A stretch of 64,000 bases of DNA from Tsukamurella sputi (GCF_007858445.1 NZ_VIGV01000002.1:372001-436000), one strand, 5' to 3'; positions 8,561-16,170 are shown, counted from the first letter of the stretch. Notes: generated from the letters alone by a model not told the origin. Made by a program: numbers and translations.

Positions 8561-10344
8561 CGTCGGGCCTCCGCAGCGGTCCGGTCGAGCACGGTCTCGG
8601 GGACGGGGACGATCCGGGAGCGCAGGTACTCGCCCACCGCCTTGCCCACCTGATCGATCCGGTCGTTCGAGGAGCCGCCGGTGCCGAGCAGGCCGCGGAA
8701 GACGAAGTGCACCGCCCGCAGCTCGGGGAATTCGTGCCGAACGATGTCCAGCCCCTTGGCGTCGGGGAACAGGCGACGCACCTCGTCGGTGCTGAGGAAG
8801 CGGCGCAGCCACGGCCAGGCCGCGGCGTCGGGCGTCCAGATGCCGACGTTGCTGTTGCCGCCCTTGTCGCCGCTGCGCGCGTACGCGACGGTGCCGAGCG
8901 GGACCTCCCGCACCGGACCGGTCTCGAGTGCCTGTTCGGGTTCGGGGTGCCCCGGCTGGTCCGGCACCGAGGTCGCGTCCGGGGGCGCGATCGCGATCGC
9001 CGTCCCGTCGTCGAGGACGGCCCGGTGCGCCAGCTCGGCCGTCGGCAGCAGGCCCGGCCAGTAGTCGATCGTCGGGGACGGCGCGGCGTGCAGCACCGAG
9101 GCGCCGTCGTGGAAGATGCCCGGGAAGCTCTGCAGGTAGAGGCTGCCGAGGCGCCGGATCAGGTTGTATTCGGCGAGTTCGTCAGCGGTGGGGGCGGCCG
9201 CCAGCACGCGCAGTGCGACGGTGGCCTCCCACTGGGTCTCGGGGTCCGCGGCCGGAACGCCGACCTGGGTGACGGTGACGCTCACCCCGGCGGGCTTGTC
9301 GAGCTCGAGCTGTGAACGGAGCAGGTCCACCTTCGCGGGTACGTCGGTGCCAGTGGCGAAGACGGTGCCGACGGTGCGGTAGCCGACGACGCCGAACGTC
9401 GCGACCTTGGTCGTCGCCGGGGGCGGCGATCCCACCGCCCCGGACACGCGCACCCGATCGGGCCCGGTCTGCGCCAGTCGCACATCCTGCAGGCCGACGG
9501 TGACGTCCGGGTTCAGGTAGTTCGGGCCCTGGATCTCGTAGACCAGCTGCGCCGTCACGGTGTCGACGGTGACGGCCCCACCGTCGCGCCCGTGCTTGGT
9601 GATGACGGCCGAGCCGTCCGCGGCGACCTCGGCGATCGGGAAGCCCGGGCGACGGAGATCGCCGAGCCCGGTGAAGCCGGAGAAGTTGCCGCCCACGGCC
9701 TGCGGGCCGCACTCGATGATGTGCCCGGCGACGACGGCGCCGGCGAGGGCGTCGAAGTCCTCGCAGTCCCATCCGTGCCACCACGCCGCTGGCCCGGTGA
9801 TCAGTGAGGCGTCGGTGACGCGCCCGCACACCACGATGTCCGCGCCCGCGGCGAGGGCAGCGGTGATGCCCCAGCCGCCCAGGTAGGCGTTGGCGGCCAG
9901 CGGCTGCGCTCGCCAACTGCTGATCGGCGCGCCGCTATCGAGATTGTCCAGGCGGTGTCCCGCAGCCGCCAGATCGTCGAGGCGGTCGAGGACCGCATCG
10001 CCCTCGACGTGCGCGACGCGCAGATCGGCTCCGGCCTTCGCGGCCTCGTCCCGCAGTGCCGCGGCGAGCGCGGCCGGGTTGAAGCCCCCGGCGTTGGTGA
10101 CGACCCGGATCCCCCGCTCGGCGATCGCGGACAGGTGCGGCCGGATCTGGTCCACGAAGACGGGAACGAAGCCGGCCTGCGGATTCGCGCGGTACGCACC
10201 GACCAGCCCGGCGAGGGTGATCTCGGCGAGGTAGTCGCCCACCATGACATCGACGGGGTCGCCCGCCATCACCTCGTCGATCGCCGTCGCCCGATCTCCC
10301 AGGTACCCGGAGAAGTTCGCGATCCGCACCGGTCGCCGTTCCAT
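8557..10344 (-). CDS. AtuA-family (DUF1446) acyl-CoA catabolic protein with C-terminal AtuA-like domain
   Basis: A 595-aa protein. The first 440 residues match the AtuA/DUF1446 domain: IANFSGYLGDR at the start, then TNAGGFNP, HIIECGPQAVGGNFSG and YEIQGPNYLNPDVT. Residues about 475-580 match the small AtuA-like C-terminal domain, with ARSGDKGGNSNVG. In Pseudomonas the atu cluster degrades acyclic terpenes such as citronellol; AtuA's own chemistry is not settled. No geranyl-CoA carboxylase accompanies it here, so terpene use is not supported. I chose the second ATG (10344), because GGAGGCGGAC stands just before it and would be coding if the upstream ATG (10356) were used. It is transcribed divergently from the LysR gene. 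Confidence 0.88.
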   Translation of the reverse strand: MERRPVRIANFSGYLGDRATAIDEVMAGDPVDVMVGDYLAEITLAGLVGAYRANPQAGFVPVFVDQIRPHLSAIAERGIRVVTNAGGFNPAALAAALRDEAAKAGADLRVAHVEGDAVLDRLDDLAAAGHRLDNLDSGAPISSWRAQPLAANAYLGGWGITAALAAGADIVVCGRVTDASLITGPAAWWHGWDCEDFDALAGAVVAGHIIECGPQAVGGNFSGFTGLGDLRRPGFPIAEVAADGSAVITKHGRDGGAVTVDTVTAQLVYEIQGPNYLNPDVTVGLQDVRLAQTGPDRVRVSGAVGSPPPATTKVATFGVVGYRTVGTVFATGTDVPAKVDLLRSQLELDKPAGVSVTVTQVGVPAADPETQWEATVALRVLAAAPTADELAEYNLIRRLGSLYLQSFPGIFHDGASVLHAAPSPTIDYWPGLLPTAELAHRAVLDDGTAIAIAPPDATSVPDQPGHPEPEQALETGPVREVPLGTVAYARSGDKGGNSNVGIWTPDAAAWPWLRRFLSTDEVRRLFPDAKGLDIVRHEFPELRAVHFVFRGLLGTGGSSNDRIDQVGKAVGEYLRSRIVPVPETVLDRTAAEARR

Positions 10345-10386
10345 GTCCGCCTCCATCGCTCGTTCGTCCTGGTTCGACGGTATGCC

Positions 10387-10445
10387 GGTCCGGCACCGTC
10401 GGACCAGGACCGTCCGGGACCCTCGTACCGGACCGCTGCGGTCCG
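10387..10445. promoter_or_regulatory. Cluster of GGTCCG half-sites, candidate LysR operator
   Basis: In the 121 bases between the divergent AtuA-like and LysR genes there are two inverted repeats of the same hexamer: GGTCCG-N7-CGGACC (10387-10405) and CGGACCG-CTG-CGGTCCG (10429-10445). Another GGACCGTCC copy lies between them. LysR regulators commonly bind several such sites across a divergent promoter. The second repeat is just upstream of the LysR -10 (TAGGCT, 10454-10459). Confidence 0.55.
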
Positions 10446-10465
10446 TAGCGAGTTAGGCTCGGTCG

Positions 10466-11362
10466 GTGGAGATCTGGCACCTGCGGTACTTCGTGGCCGT
10501 CGCGGAGGAGGGCACGATCGCCCGCGCCGCCGAGCGGCTGCACATGGCCGCGTCGCCGCTGAGCCGCCGGATCCGCGATCTGGAGAAGGAACTCGGTGCG
10601 GCGCTGTTCTTCCGGCGGCATCACCACCTCGATCTGACTCCCCGGGGAGCGGAGCTGCTCCCCCGCGCGTGCGACGTCCTCGCCCGGTTCGACGCCATCG
10701 CGGGCTCCGCAGCACCCGCGCGCATGACCGTCGGCATCGCGCCGGACGTCTCCGGTCCGGCGCGTGACCTCGTGCTGAGCGCCATCGGAGATGCCTGCCC
10801 GGGCGTCGAGGTCGTCCTCTCCCCCGCGCACACCGGGCCGCTGCTCTCGGCGATCCGCGCCGGCGACGTGGACCTCGCGGTCGCGCACGGCCCGATTCAC
10901 GAGCGGGGCATCGACGCGATCCTTCTCGAACGGCGGCCGACCTACGTCGTCGTGGGGCGCGGCACCGCCTTCGGTGCACGGTCGTCGGTGCGGCTGTCGG
11001 AGCTCGCCGACCTCGCGTTCGCGTCGATCGACAGCACGGCCGCGCCCGCTCTCTACGGACGCCTCGACGAGACGCTCCGAGCAGCCGGGGTACACCGCCG
11101 AGCAGCGGTGGCGGATTCGAACTTCGCCGGCGTCGCGCAGCTCGTCGCCGCGGGCCAGGCCTTCACCTTCTCGACGCGGGACACCGGCACGACCGCACGG
11201 TTGCTGCGCGACGAGGACGTCGTCTTCCTCGAGGTCGACGGTGGCGGCGACCTGTCCACGTACGCCACCTGGAGTACGTCGCGAACCGCGTCGGACCCGA
11301 GACTCCGGGATGCGATCACCGCGATCCGTCGCGCGGTGGACGGCGCTGTCAGCCCTTCGTGA
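10466..11362 (+). CDS. LysR-family transcriptional regulator
   Basis: A 298-aa regulator. Residues 1-60 form the winged helix-turn-helix (LRYFVAVAEEGTIARAAERL, then SPLSRRIRDLEKELG), and the rest is the periplasmic-binding-like effector domain with the usual beta start RMTVGIAPDVSG. It is divergent from the AtuA/CoA-transferase pair, the classic arrangement for a LysR protein and its target, so it probably responds to an intermediate of that pathway. TAGGCT ends six bases before the GTG start, suggesting a leaderless mRNA. Its 3' end overlaps the convergent VOC gene by 14 bases. Confidence 0.93.
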   Translation: MEIWHLRYFVAVAEEGTIARAAERLHMAASPLSRRIRDLEKELGAALFFRRHHHLDLTPRGAELLPRACDVLARFDAIAGSAAPARMTVGIAPDVSGPARDLVLSAIGDACPGVEVVLSPAHTGPLLSAIRAGDVDLAVAHGPIHERGIDAILLERRPTYVVVGRGTAFGARSSVRLSELADLAFASIDSTAAPALYGRLDETLRAAGVHRRAAVADSNFAGVAQLVAAGQAFTFSTRDTGTTARLLRDEDVVFLEVDGGGDLSTYATWSTSRTASDPRLRDAITAIRRAVDGAVSPS

Positions 11363-11786
11363 GGTCCTGCGCGAGCATGACGATGATGCCGCTCGGGCCG
11401 CGCACGTACGTCAGGCGGTAGATGTCCTCGTACGTGCCGACGCCACGGAGCGGATGGCAGCCGTGCTTCGCCGCGATCGCCAGCGCCTCGTCGAGATCGT
11501 CGACGGAGAAGGCGATCCGGTGCATCCCGATCTCGTTGGGCAGCGTCGGCTCGGTCTCGATCGCGTCGGGGTGGATGTACTCGAACAACTCGACGTGGCC
11601 CTGACCGTCCGGTGTCTGCAACATGGCGATCTTCGCGTGGTTGCCGTCGAGACCGACGGCCGTGTCCGTCCACTCACCGCTCACCGTCTGGCGGCCGACG
11701 ACGCTGAGCCCCAGGTCGGTGAAGAACGCGATGGTCGCATCCAGGTCACGGACCGCGATGGCGACGTTCTCGAGTGTGATCGGCAT
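11349..11786 (-). CDS. VOC-superfamily protein (glyoxalase/dioxygenase/epimerase-like)
   Basis: A 145-aa vicinal-oxygen-chelate protein with two beta-alpha-beta-beta-beta modules. The first begins ITLENVAIAVRDLDATIAFF, and the second HRIAFSVDDLDEALAIAAKHG. Candidate metal ligands are H69 (GHVELFEY), E71, H94 (GMHRIAF) and a later acidic position, which would fit a one-metal enzyme. Methylmalonyl-CoA epimerase, glyoxalase or an extradiol enzyme are all possible and I cannot choose. TAGCCT ends six bases before the ATG, so it is probably a leaderless single gene. It is convergent with, and overlaps by 14 bases, the LysR gene. Confidence 0.85.
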   Translation of the reverse strand: MPITLENVAIAVRDLDATIAFFTDLGLSVVGRQTVSGEWTDTAVGLDGNHAKIAMLQTPDGQGHVELFEYIHPDAIETEPTLPNEIGMHRIAFSVDDLDEALAIAAKHGCHPLRGVGTYEDIYRLTYVRGPSGIIVMLAQDLTKG

Positions 11787-11830
11787 GGTTCGAGGCTATC
11801 GGGCCTGTTCGGACGCCGCCGTCGATCGAC

Positions 11831-12514
11831 TCACACCGCCACGCCGACGACGTTCAGTGTCGGAGTTCTGCGATAGCCGATGGTGCGGAGCGGCTCGACG
11901 ATCCGATTCGTCGCGGTGTCCAGGGTCTCGGCGCTGTAGCGCTGTAACCAGAAGAGTTGATGCACATCGAACGCGACGTTCGCGAGTTCGGGCTGGGCCC
12001 GACGAACGGCCTCACACGTCGACTCCGTCTCATCGCGGATCGGCGCCTCGTTCCGCGCACCCATGTGCGCGGAACCCAGATCACGCACAGAAACCACAGC
12101 GAAGCGCGCGTCACTGCCGATCTCGCATCGCGCAACGGGTCCCTGATCCGGCTCTCGGTACGTACCGGGGAGCAGCTCCATTTCGACACGGAAGGTCGTC
12201 TCAGAACGGCAGACACCGTCCGATCCCAGCTTGCCCGCACCTCGGTACCCCGCGGGGCAGATCCCGATCGACGGCCGTCGAACCGAATCGGTGACGAGTT
12301 CGCCGACGACCGCCCCGAGAGTGTTGGAAGGCGGCAGCACGACACAGTCCGCGCACGGATTCGTCGCTGTCGCGCGCGGTGCGGACGGCCGCGGCACATC
12401 GACGGGGCGGAGGATCCACGCCGCTCCGGCGACGCCGATGAGGAGCCCGAGGACCAACGCTGCCAGCGGAACCCAGCCTCGTCGAGTCTTCACAGCCCAC
12501 ATCACCCTGTTCAT
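11831..12514 (-). CDS. Membrane-anchored or exported hypothetical protein
   Basis: A 227-aa protein of no recognised family. Residues 13-36 form one transmembrane anchor or uncleaved signal (WVPLAALVLGLLIGVAGAAW). The extracellular part contains five to six cysteines (two in NPCADC), suggesting disulfides. The C-terminal third has aromatic residues and ends NVVGVAV. TATTTT ends six bases before the ATG, again a leaderless pattern. It stands alone, and there is no partner to suggest a role. GC at third positions is somewhat lower than for its neighbours, so it may be an acquired or fast-evolving gene. Confidence 0.65.
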   Translation of the reverse strand: MNRVMWAVKTRRGWVPLAALVLGLLIGVAGAAWILRPVDVPRPSAPRATATNPCADCVVLPPSNTLGAVVGELVTDSVRRPSIGICPAGYRGAGKLGSDGVCRSETTFRVEMELLPGTYREPDQGPVARCEIGSDARFAVVSVRDLGSAHMGARNEAPIRDETESTCEAVRRAQPELANVAFDVHQLFWLQRYSAETLDTATNRIVEPLRTIGYRRTPTLNVVGVAV

Positions 12515-12534
12515 GACCGCAAAATAGCATTCCC

Positions 12535-12727
12535 GTGACGGCAGTTGCTACGATCACGGGAGAGCTGCTCGCACAGCCTCCCGAGCCATCACCGGCGCCC
12601 GCGTCGCCACAGGTGGCGCTGACGGCAAGGTCCGCTGGATCTGCGATTCCGACGTACCAGCCGCATGCACTGAGGCGTTGGAGAACGCGGGTACTCCGTC
12701 GCCGCATCGGATGGTGAAACGACGTGA
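12535..12727 (+). pseudogene. Possible decayed small gene ahead of the 12724 gene
   Basis: No single frame gives a convincing gene. One frame reads plausibly as GKVRWICDSDVPAACTEALENA; a one-base shift then continues GYSVAASDGETT to a TGA that overlaps the next gene's GTG start (GTGA). Restoring one C in GCGGGTAC would join the two parts. A different frame from GTG 12535 gives a 60-aa peptide that looks less natural. I cannot find a start codon for the restored reading, so this is only a possibility. Confidence 0.25.
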
Positions 12728-13152
12728 CCTCGAACTCCGCACTCAAGCGAGCCGCCAGAACCTACAGCAGAGAGCACGGCATCGGATATCGGGCAGCGCT
12801 CCGCATCGTGGACCGGCGAGATGGCGATCGCTTCCAGTACCTCGCGACCCGCGTGCTCATCGAAGCGATCGAGGGCTGCGGCATTCGCCATTGGGCGGGC
12901 GTGGACAGTTGGGACGGATGGTCGCACGCCAGGATCACTGACCTCGGCGGCGAGTCCTTCGATGTCGACGCCTCCACCATTGCGCCGTCGCTCGCCGCAT
13001 TCCTGGCCGGCCATCCGGAGTGCGATGCTCGGGACATCGACGGCTATCTGGCCGACGAGTTCGTCCAGCACGGACTGTTCGGCCTGGTGATCTACCGGAG
13101 CGAGATCACGCACCGACCGCGCACCGTTCATCGCGACGGGAAGATCGTGTGA
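12724..13152 (+). CDS. Hypothetical protein
   Basis: A 142-aa soluble protein that I do not recognise. The N-terminal helix SALKRAARTYSREHGIGYRAALRIV looks like the short helical module seen at the start of some actinobacterial plasmid and phage proteins. The rest is mixed alpha/beta, with W90-rich HWAGVDSWDGWSHARI and an acidic centre (ECDARDIDGYLADE). The start is GTG. There is no ribosome site; the start overlaps a TGA in another frame (see the preceding entry), which hints that the gene was once translationally coupled to a lost upstream gene. A strong bidirectional terminator follows. Confidence 0.55.
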   Translation: MTSNSALKRAARTYSREHGIGYRAALRIVDRRDGDRFQYLATRVLIEAIEGCGIRHWAGVDSWDGWSHARITDLGGESFDVDASTIAPSLAAFLAGHPECDARDIDGYLADEFVQHGLFGLVIYRSEITHRPRTVHRDGKIV

Positions 13153-13184
13153 CTTCTCCGTGAGCGCGCAGCCGCCCTCAGACG

Positions 13185-13220
13185 CAACGAAACCCCCTGG
13201 TGAACCAGGGGGTTTCGTTG
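13185..13220. terminator. Bidirectional terminator between hypothetical gene and tRNA cluster
   Basis: A perfect 16-bp stem: CAACGAAACCCCCTGG (13185-13200), loop TGAA, CCAGGGGGTTTCGTTG (13205-13220). It can stop the plus-strand hypothetical gene and the minus-strand tRNA unit, whose last tRNA ends four bases away. Confidence 0.8.
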
Positions 13221-13223
13221 TGG

Positions 13224-13295
13224 TGCGCGATACTGGGATTGAACCAGTGACCTCTTCCGTGTCAGGGAAGCGCTCTCCCACTGAGCTAATCGCGC
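13224..13295 (-). tRNA. tRNA-Val (anticodon GAC)
   Basis: A 72-nt cloverleaf. The seven-bp acceptor GCGCGAT/ATCGCGC has discriminator A, and CCA is not encoded. The anticodon stem CTTCC/GGAAG closes the loop CTGACAC, giving GAC. The T-loop reads GGTTCAATCC. It is the last gene of the minus-strand unit Gly-Cys-Val. Confidence 0.96.
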
Positions 13296-13309
13296 TTGCA
13301 TGAAGTGGT

Positions 13310-13340
13310 GCTCAGCCGCTCCGTTGCGGAGTGGCTGAGC
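13310..13340. other. Hairpin between tRNA-Cys and tRNA-Val
   Basis: GCTCAGCCGCTCCG (13310-13323) pairs with CGGAGTGGCTGAGC (13327-13340), 14 bp with one wobble and a three-base loop. It lies in the spacer of the tRNA unit and could guide precursor processing or act as a partial terminator. Confidence 0.5.
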
Positions 13341-13347
13341 GTGTTGG

Positions 13348-13418
13348 AGGCGGCGACGGGAATCGAACCCGTGTGCACGGCTTTGCAGGCCGTTGCCTCA
13401 CCACTCGGCCACACCGCC
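13348..13418 (-). tRNA. tRNA-Cys (anticodon GCA)
   Basis: A 71-nt cloverleaf. The acceptor GGCGGTG pairs with CGCCGCC with one G-T pair. The anticodon loop CTGCAAA gives GCA. The discriminator is U73, as expected for cysteine. The bases that follow read CCA (13345-13347), so the 3' end is genomically encoded here, unlike in the neighbouring valine tRNA. Confidence 0.96.
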
Positions 13419-13435
13419 ACGGTAAGCCCACTTCG

Positions 13436-13508
13436 AGCGGATGACGGGATTCGAACCCGCGACCCTCACCTTGGCAAGGTGATGCGCTACCAACTGCGCT
13501 ACATCCGC
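13436..13508 (-). tRNA. tRNA-Gly (anticodon GCC), first copy
   Basis: A 73-nt cloverleaf. The acceptor GCGGATG pairs with CATCCGC, the discriminator is U, and the loop TTGCCAA between TCACC and GGTGA gives GCC. It is base-for-base identical to the plus-strand copy at 16098-16170. It is the first gene of the minus-strand unit. Confidence 0.96.
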
Positions 13509-13766
13509 ATTCGTCCGGACCGGCGCTTGTGACGCCTTTCCGGTGCGAGAGAGAACACTACGTGAACAACGAGCGCTCTGCCAAATCGGCAGGTCATCCC
13601 CTGTTTCGCGCGCAATCGGCATGGTGGAGCACACCCCGAAACTCCGTCGACTTACGAGTGCACACACTAACCGCAGGTGAGGCACCCGATTACCCTTTCA
13701 CTCAGCGGTCGTGTTAGTGTTCTCTCTCGTTCGCCTCCCTGGTAACACGGAGACGCGCACAGCTTC

Positions 13767-13838
13767 GGTCCTATGGCTCAGTGGGAGAGCGTCCCCTTCA
13801 CACGGGGAAGGTCGCTGGTTCGATCCCAGCTAGGACCA
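13767..13838 (+). tRNA. tRNA-Val (anticodon CAC)
   Basis: A 72-nt cloverleaf. The acceptor GGTCCTA pairs with TAGGACC, with discriminator A. The anticodon stem TCCCC/GGGGA closes the loop TTCACAC, giving CAC. It is followed by its own terminator. It is transcribed divergently from the Gly-Cys-Val unit; the 258-base gap between them (13509-13766) holds no gene and must carry both promoters. Confidence 0.96.
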
Positions 13839-13843
13839 CCGAG

Positions 13844-13871
13844 AAACCGCCTGGTGACAGGCGGTTTTTTT
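13844..13871 (+). terminator. Rho-independent terminator after tRNA-Val(CAC)
   Basis: AAACCGCCTG (13844-13853), loop GTGA, CAGGCGGTTT (13858-13867), running into a seven-T tract (13865-13871). This is the most canonical terminator in the window. Confidence 0.92.
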
Positions 13872-14031
13872 CGTTTCCGGGCACCGCCGCTCGTCCGCGT
13901 CCGAGCACATCACGGCCCGCCACGCCCAGTCCGCATCACTCGCAACCGCAGGCACGCTCGCTGCACTCCCCACCCTCGCCCTTCGATGAAACCGAGCCGC
14001 ACTCGGCCGAAACCACGCCTCCCACGCCTTG

Positions 14032-14072
14032 TTGACAGTGCTTACATCAGGCTCTACCCTCGATGTAAGCAC
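14032..14072 (+). promoter_or_regulatory. Strong promoter with an 11-bp inverted-repeat operator
   Basis: TTGACA (14032-14037), a 17-base spacer, then TACCCT (14055-14060): a near-consensus sigma-A promoter. Perfect inverted repeats GTGCTTACATC (14038-14048) and GATGTAAGCAC (14062-14072), 13 bases apart, start right after the -35 and end past the expected start of transcription. A dimeric repressor (TetR or similar) bound here would block RNA polymerase. The first gene starts 33 bases downstream. Confidence 0.85.
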
Positions 14073-14105
14073 CGCACACATCAGCAAGGCGAGGAGCCGC
14101 ACATC

Positions 14106-15011
14106 ATGACCGCAGCAACCGACACCGTCGAGGTCGACCTGGGCGGGCGCACCGTCGAGGTCCCGAAGAACGGGCTGTACGACCGGTATCGCATGGACAC
14201 CCCGCTCGATGAGGTCGCCCAGGATCCGCGCGTCCCGGGCGTCGACTTCTTCCGCACCCTCCCGAAGACGCGGGTCGACTCCCCCATCGGTCCCACCCGG
14301 ACGCCGAACTTCTACTACGCCATGTCCTCGGCCCGGCTCACCATGCTCGCGCCGACCGGTGCGATCCGCCGGCGCCTGCCCGACGAGCTCGCTCCGCTGC
14401 AGGTCGCGCCGGGCCTCGGCCTCGCATCGGTGATCTTCTTCCGCTACGACGTCTGCGACATCGACTACTACACCGAGGCCGCCGTCGGCGTCGCAGTCCG
14501 TCCGGCCCGGCACGGCGGGCCCGGCATCGCCGATCTGGCCTCCGCGCTCGGCGACGACCACCTGCACTCCTACGTCTTCTCGCTGCCCGTCAACACCGAG
14601 ATCGCCCAGGTGCGCGGTCACGACGGCTACGGCTTCCCGAAGTGGGTCACCGACCTCGACGTGGACATCTCCGCCGAGCGCACCAGCGCTCGCATCGCCA
14701 ACGCCGACGGTGGCGTCGACGTCGCGTTCTCGGCGCGCACCCCGCGGCAGCGCACCCACGCGAGCGGTGCGAAGGTCTCCTCGCTCACCTCGTACACCCG
14801 GCGCGACGGGGCCTGGTTCTCCACGCTCAACCAGACCAACGTCCTCGCGAGCGGCTCGTCCCTGCTCCCGCGCGGCCTTGATCTGACGCTGGGCGAGGGC
14901 CGCATGTCCGACGACCTGCGTTCACTCGAGCCCATCCGCACGATCCGGCTCGACGTGAACACTGGAGCGCAGGCGGCCCTGCACATGCCCGTCCCGTTCT
15001 CCGTCCGCTGA
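14106..15011 (+). CDS. Acetoacetate-decarboxylase-family protein
   Basis: A 301-aa protein with the ADC fold. The features are the N-terminal TPNFYYAMSSARLTMLAPTG, the central SLPVNTEIAQVRGHDGYGFPKWV (positions about 164-186) and a C-terminal beta-barrel half. The catalytic lysine of true acetoacetate decarboxylase should lie near GFPK; K182 in GYGFPKWV is the candidate. Members with this fold also act as hydrolases or aldolases, so decarboxylation of acetoacetate is only one option. GAGGAG upstream decides the ATG. It is the first gene of an operon with the quinone oxidoreductase (29-base gap), behind the strong repressible promoter at 14032-14072. The regulator of that operator is not in the neighbourhood. 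Confidence 0.85.
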   Translation: MTAATDTVEVDLGGRTVEVPKNGLYDRYRMDTPLDEVAQDPRVPGVDFFRTLPKTRVDSPIGPTRTPNFYYAMSSARLTMLAPTGAIRRRLPDELAPLQVAPGLGLASVIFFRYDVCDIDYYTEAAVGVAVRPARHGGPGIADLASALGDDHLHSYVFSLPVNTEIAQVRGHDGYGFPKWVTDLDVDISAERTSARIANADGGVDVAFSARTPRQRTHASGAKVSSLTSYTRRDGAWFSTLNQTNVLASGSSLLPRGLDLTLGEGRMSDDLRSLEPIRTIRLDVNTGAQAALHMPVPFSVR

Positions 15012-15040
15012 CCGTCTCACCCGACCGAAAGGCACCCGAC

Positions 15041-16033
15041 ATGACCTCCGTCCCCACCGCCATGCGCACGATCGTCGTCGACGACGAGAAGAACCTCGTC
15101 GTCGACGAGATCCCCACCCCCGTTCCCACTGCCGGCGAGGTCCTCGTCCGCATCGAAGCTGCTGGTATCAACCGCGCCGACCTGATGCAGCGTCAGGGCC
15201 TCTACCCGCCGCCGCCCGGCATCACCGACGTCATGGGGATGGAGATCTCCGGCACCGTCGTCGCGCTCGGTCCCGACGTCGACGGACCGGCCGTGGGCGA
15301 TGAGGTCTGCGCATTGATGGCCGGTGGCGGGTACGCCGAGTACGCCGTGGTCCCGGCCGCCCAGCTGCTGCCCGTTCCCGCCGGCGTCTCGCTCGTCGAC
15401 TCGGCGGCGCTGCCGGAGGTGGCGAGCACCGTCTGGTCGACCATCGTCATGGACGCCGGCCTGAAGGCGGGCGAACTCCTGCTCGTGCACGGCGGCGGTA
15501 GCGGCATCGGCACGCACGCGATCCAGGTCGCCAAGGCGCTGGGCGCGCGGGTGGCCGTCACGGTCGGCTCGGAGGGCAAGGCGCAACGCTGCCGGGAACT
15601 CGGCGCCGACATCGTGATCAATTACCGCGAGCAGGACTTCGCCACGGAGCTGGCCGGCCAGGTCGATGTGATCCTCGACATCATGGGCGGCAGCTACCTC
15701 CCCCGGAACGTCGACGCTCTCGGCATCGGCGGACGCCTCGTGATCATCGGGATGCAGGGCGGCTTCACGGGCGAGGTGAACGTCGGCGCACTCATCGGCA
15801 AGCGTGCCCGCATCATCGGTCTGAACGTGCGGAACCGGCCGCTGACCGGCCCCGGTTCGAAGGCCGAGATCGTCGCCGCGGTCACCGCGGACGAGTGGCC
15901 ACTCGTGGAACGAGGGCTCATCACGCCCGTGGTCTCGGCGCGCCTCCCGCTGGCCGAGGCGGAACAGGGGCAGGCACTCCTCGAGTCGAAGGACTCCGTC
16001 GGCAAGGTCCTGCTGCTGCCGCGGGAAGGCTGA
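15041..16033 (+). CDS. PIG3-type NAD(P)H quinone oxidoreductase (zinc-free medium-chain dehydrogenase)
   Basis: A 330-aa enzyme. The N-terminal GroES-like half contains the PIG3 hallmarks AGINRADLMQRQGLYPPPPG and MGMEISGTV. The Rossmann half has the cofactor loop HGGGSGIGTHAIQ at about residues 151-163. The zinc-binding cysteines and histidine of alcohol dehydrogenases are absent. Members reduce quinones and enones with NADPH. It ends TGA at 16033, after KVLLLPREG. It shares the repressible promoter of the ADC-like gene; the pair could process a reactive ketone or enone, but the substrate is unknown. Confidence 0.9.
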   Translation: MTSVPTAMRTIVVDDEKNLVVDEIPTPVPTAGEVLVRIEAAGINRADLMQRQGLYPPPPGITDVMGMEISGTVVALGPDVDGPAVGDEVCALMAGGGYAEYAVVPAAQLLPVPAGVSLVDSAALPEVASTVWSTIVMDAGLKAGELLLVHGGGSGIGTHAIQVAKALGARVAVTVGSEGKAQRCRELGADIVINYREQDFATELAGQVDVILDIMGGSYLPRNVDALGIGGRLVIIGMQGGFTGEVNVGALIGKRARIIGLNVRNRPLTGPGSKAEIVAAVTADEWPLVERGLITPVVSARLPLAEAEQGQALLESKDSVGKVLLLPREG

Positions 16034-16097
16034 CGCCACCAGCCGATTCGCCTCCGGGCGCAACGTTTGTGTAACTTGTTGCTCGCCCGATGGGCAC

Positions 16098-16170
16098 GCG
16101 GATGTAGCGCAGTTGGTAGCGCATCACCTTGCCAAGGTGAGGGTCGCGGGTTCGAATCCCGTCATCCGCT
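16098..16170 (+). tRNA. tRNA-Gly (anticodon GCC), second copy
   Basis: All 73 bases match the minus-strand copy at 13436-13508, with acceptor GCGGATG/CATCCGC and loop TTGCCAA. The flanks are unrelated, so the identity is limited to the mature tRNA. A terminator follows directly. Confidence 0.96.

Noticed and set aside
13224-16170. Integration site or genomic island marked by tRNA genes
   Set aside because: I found no integrase, no direct repeat of a tRNA 3' end and no change in composition between the tRNAs; the genes between them look native.
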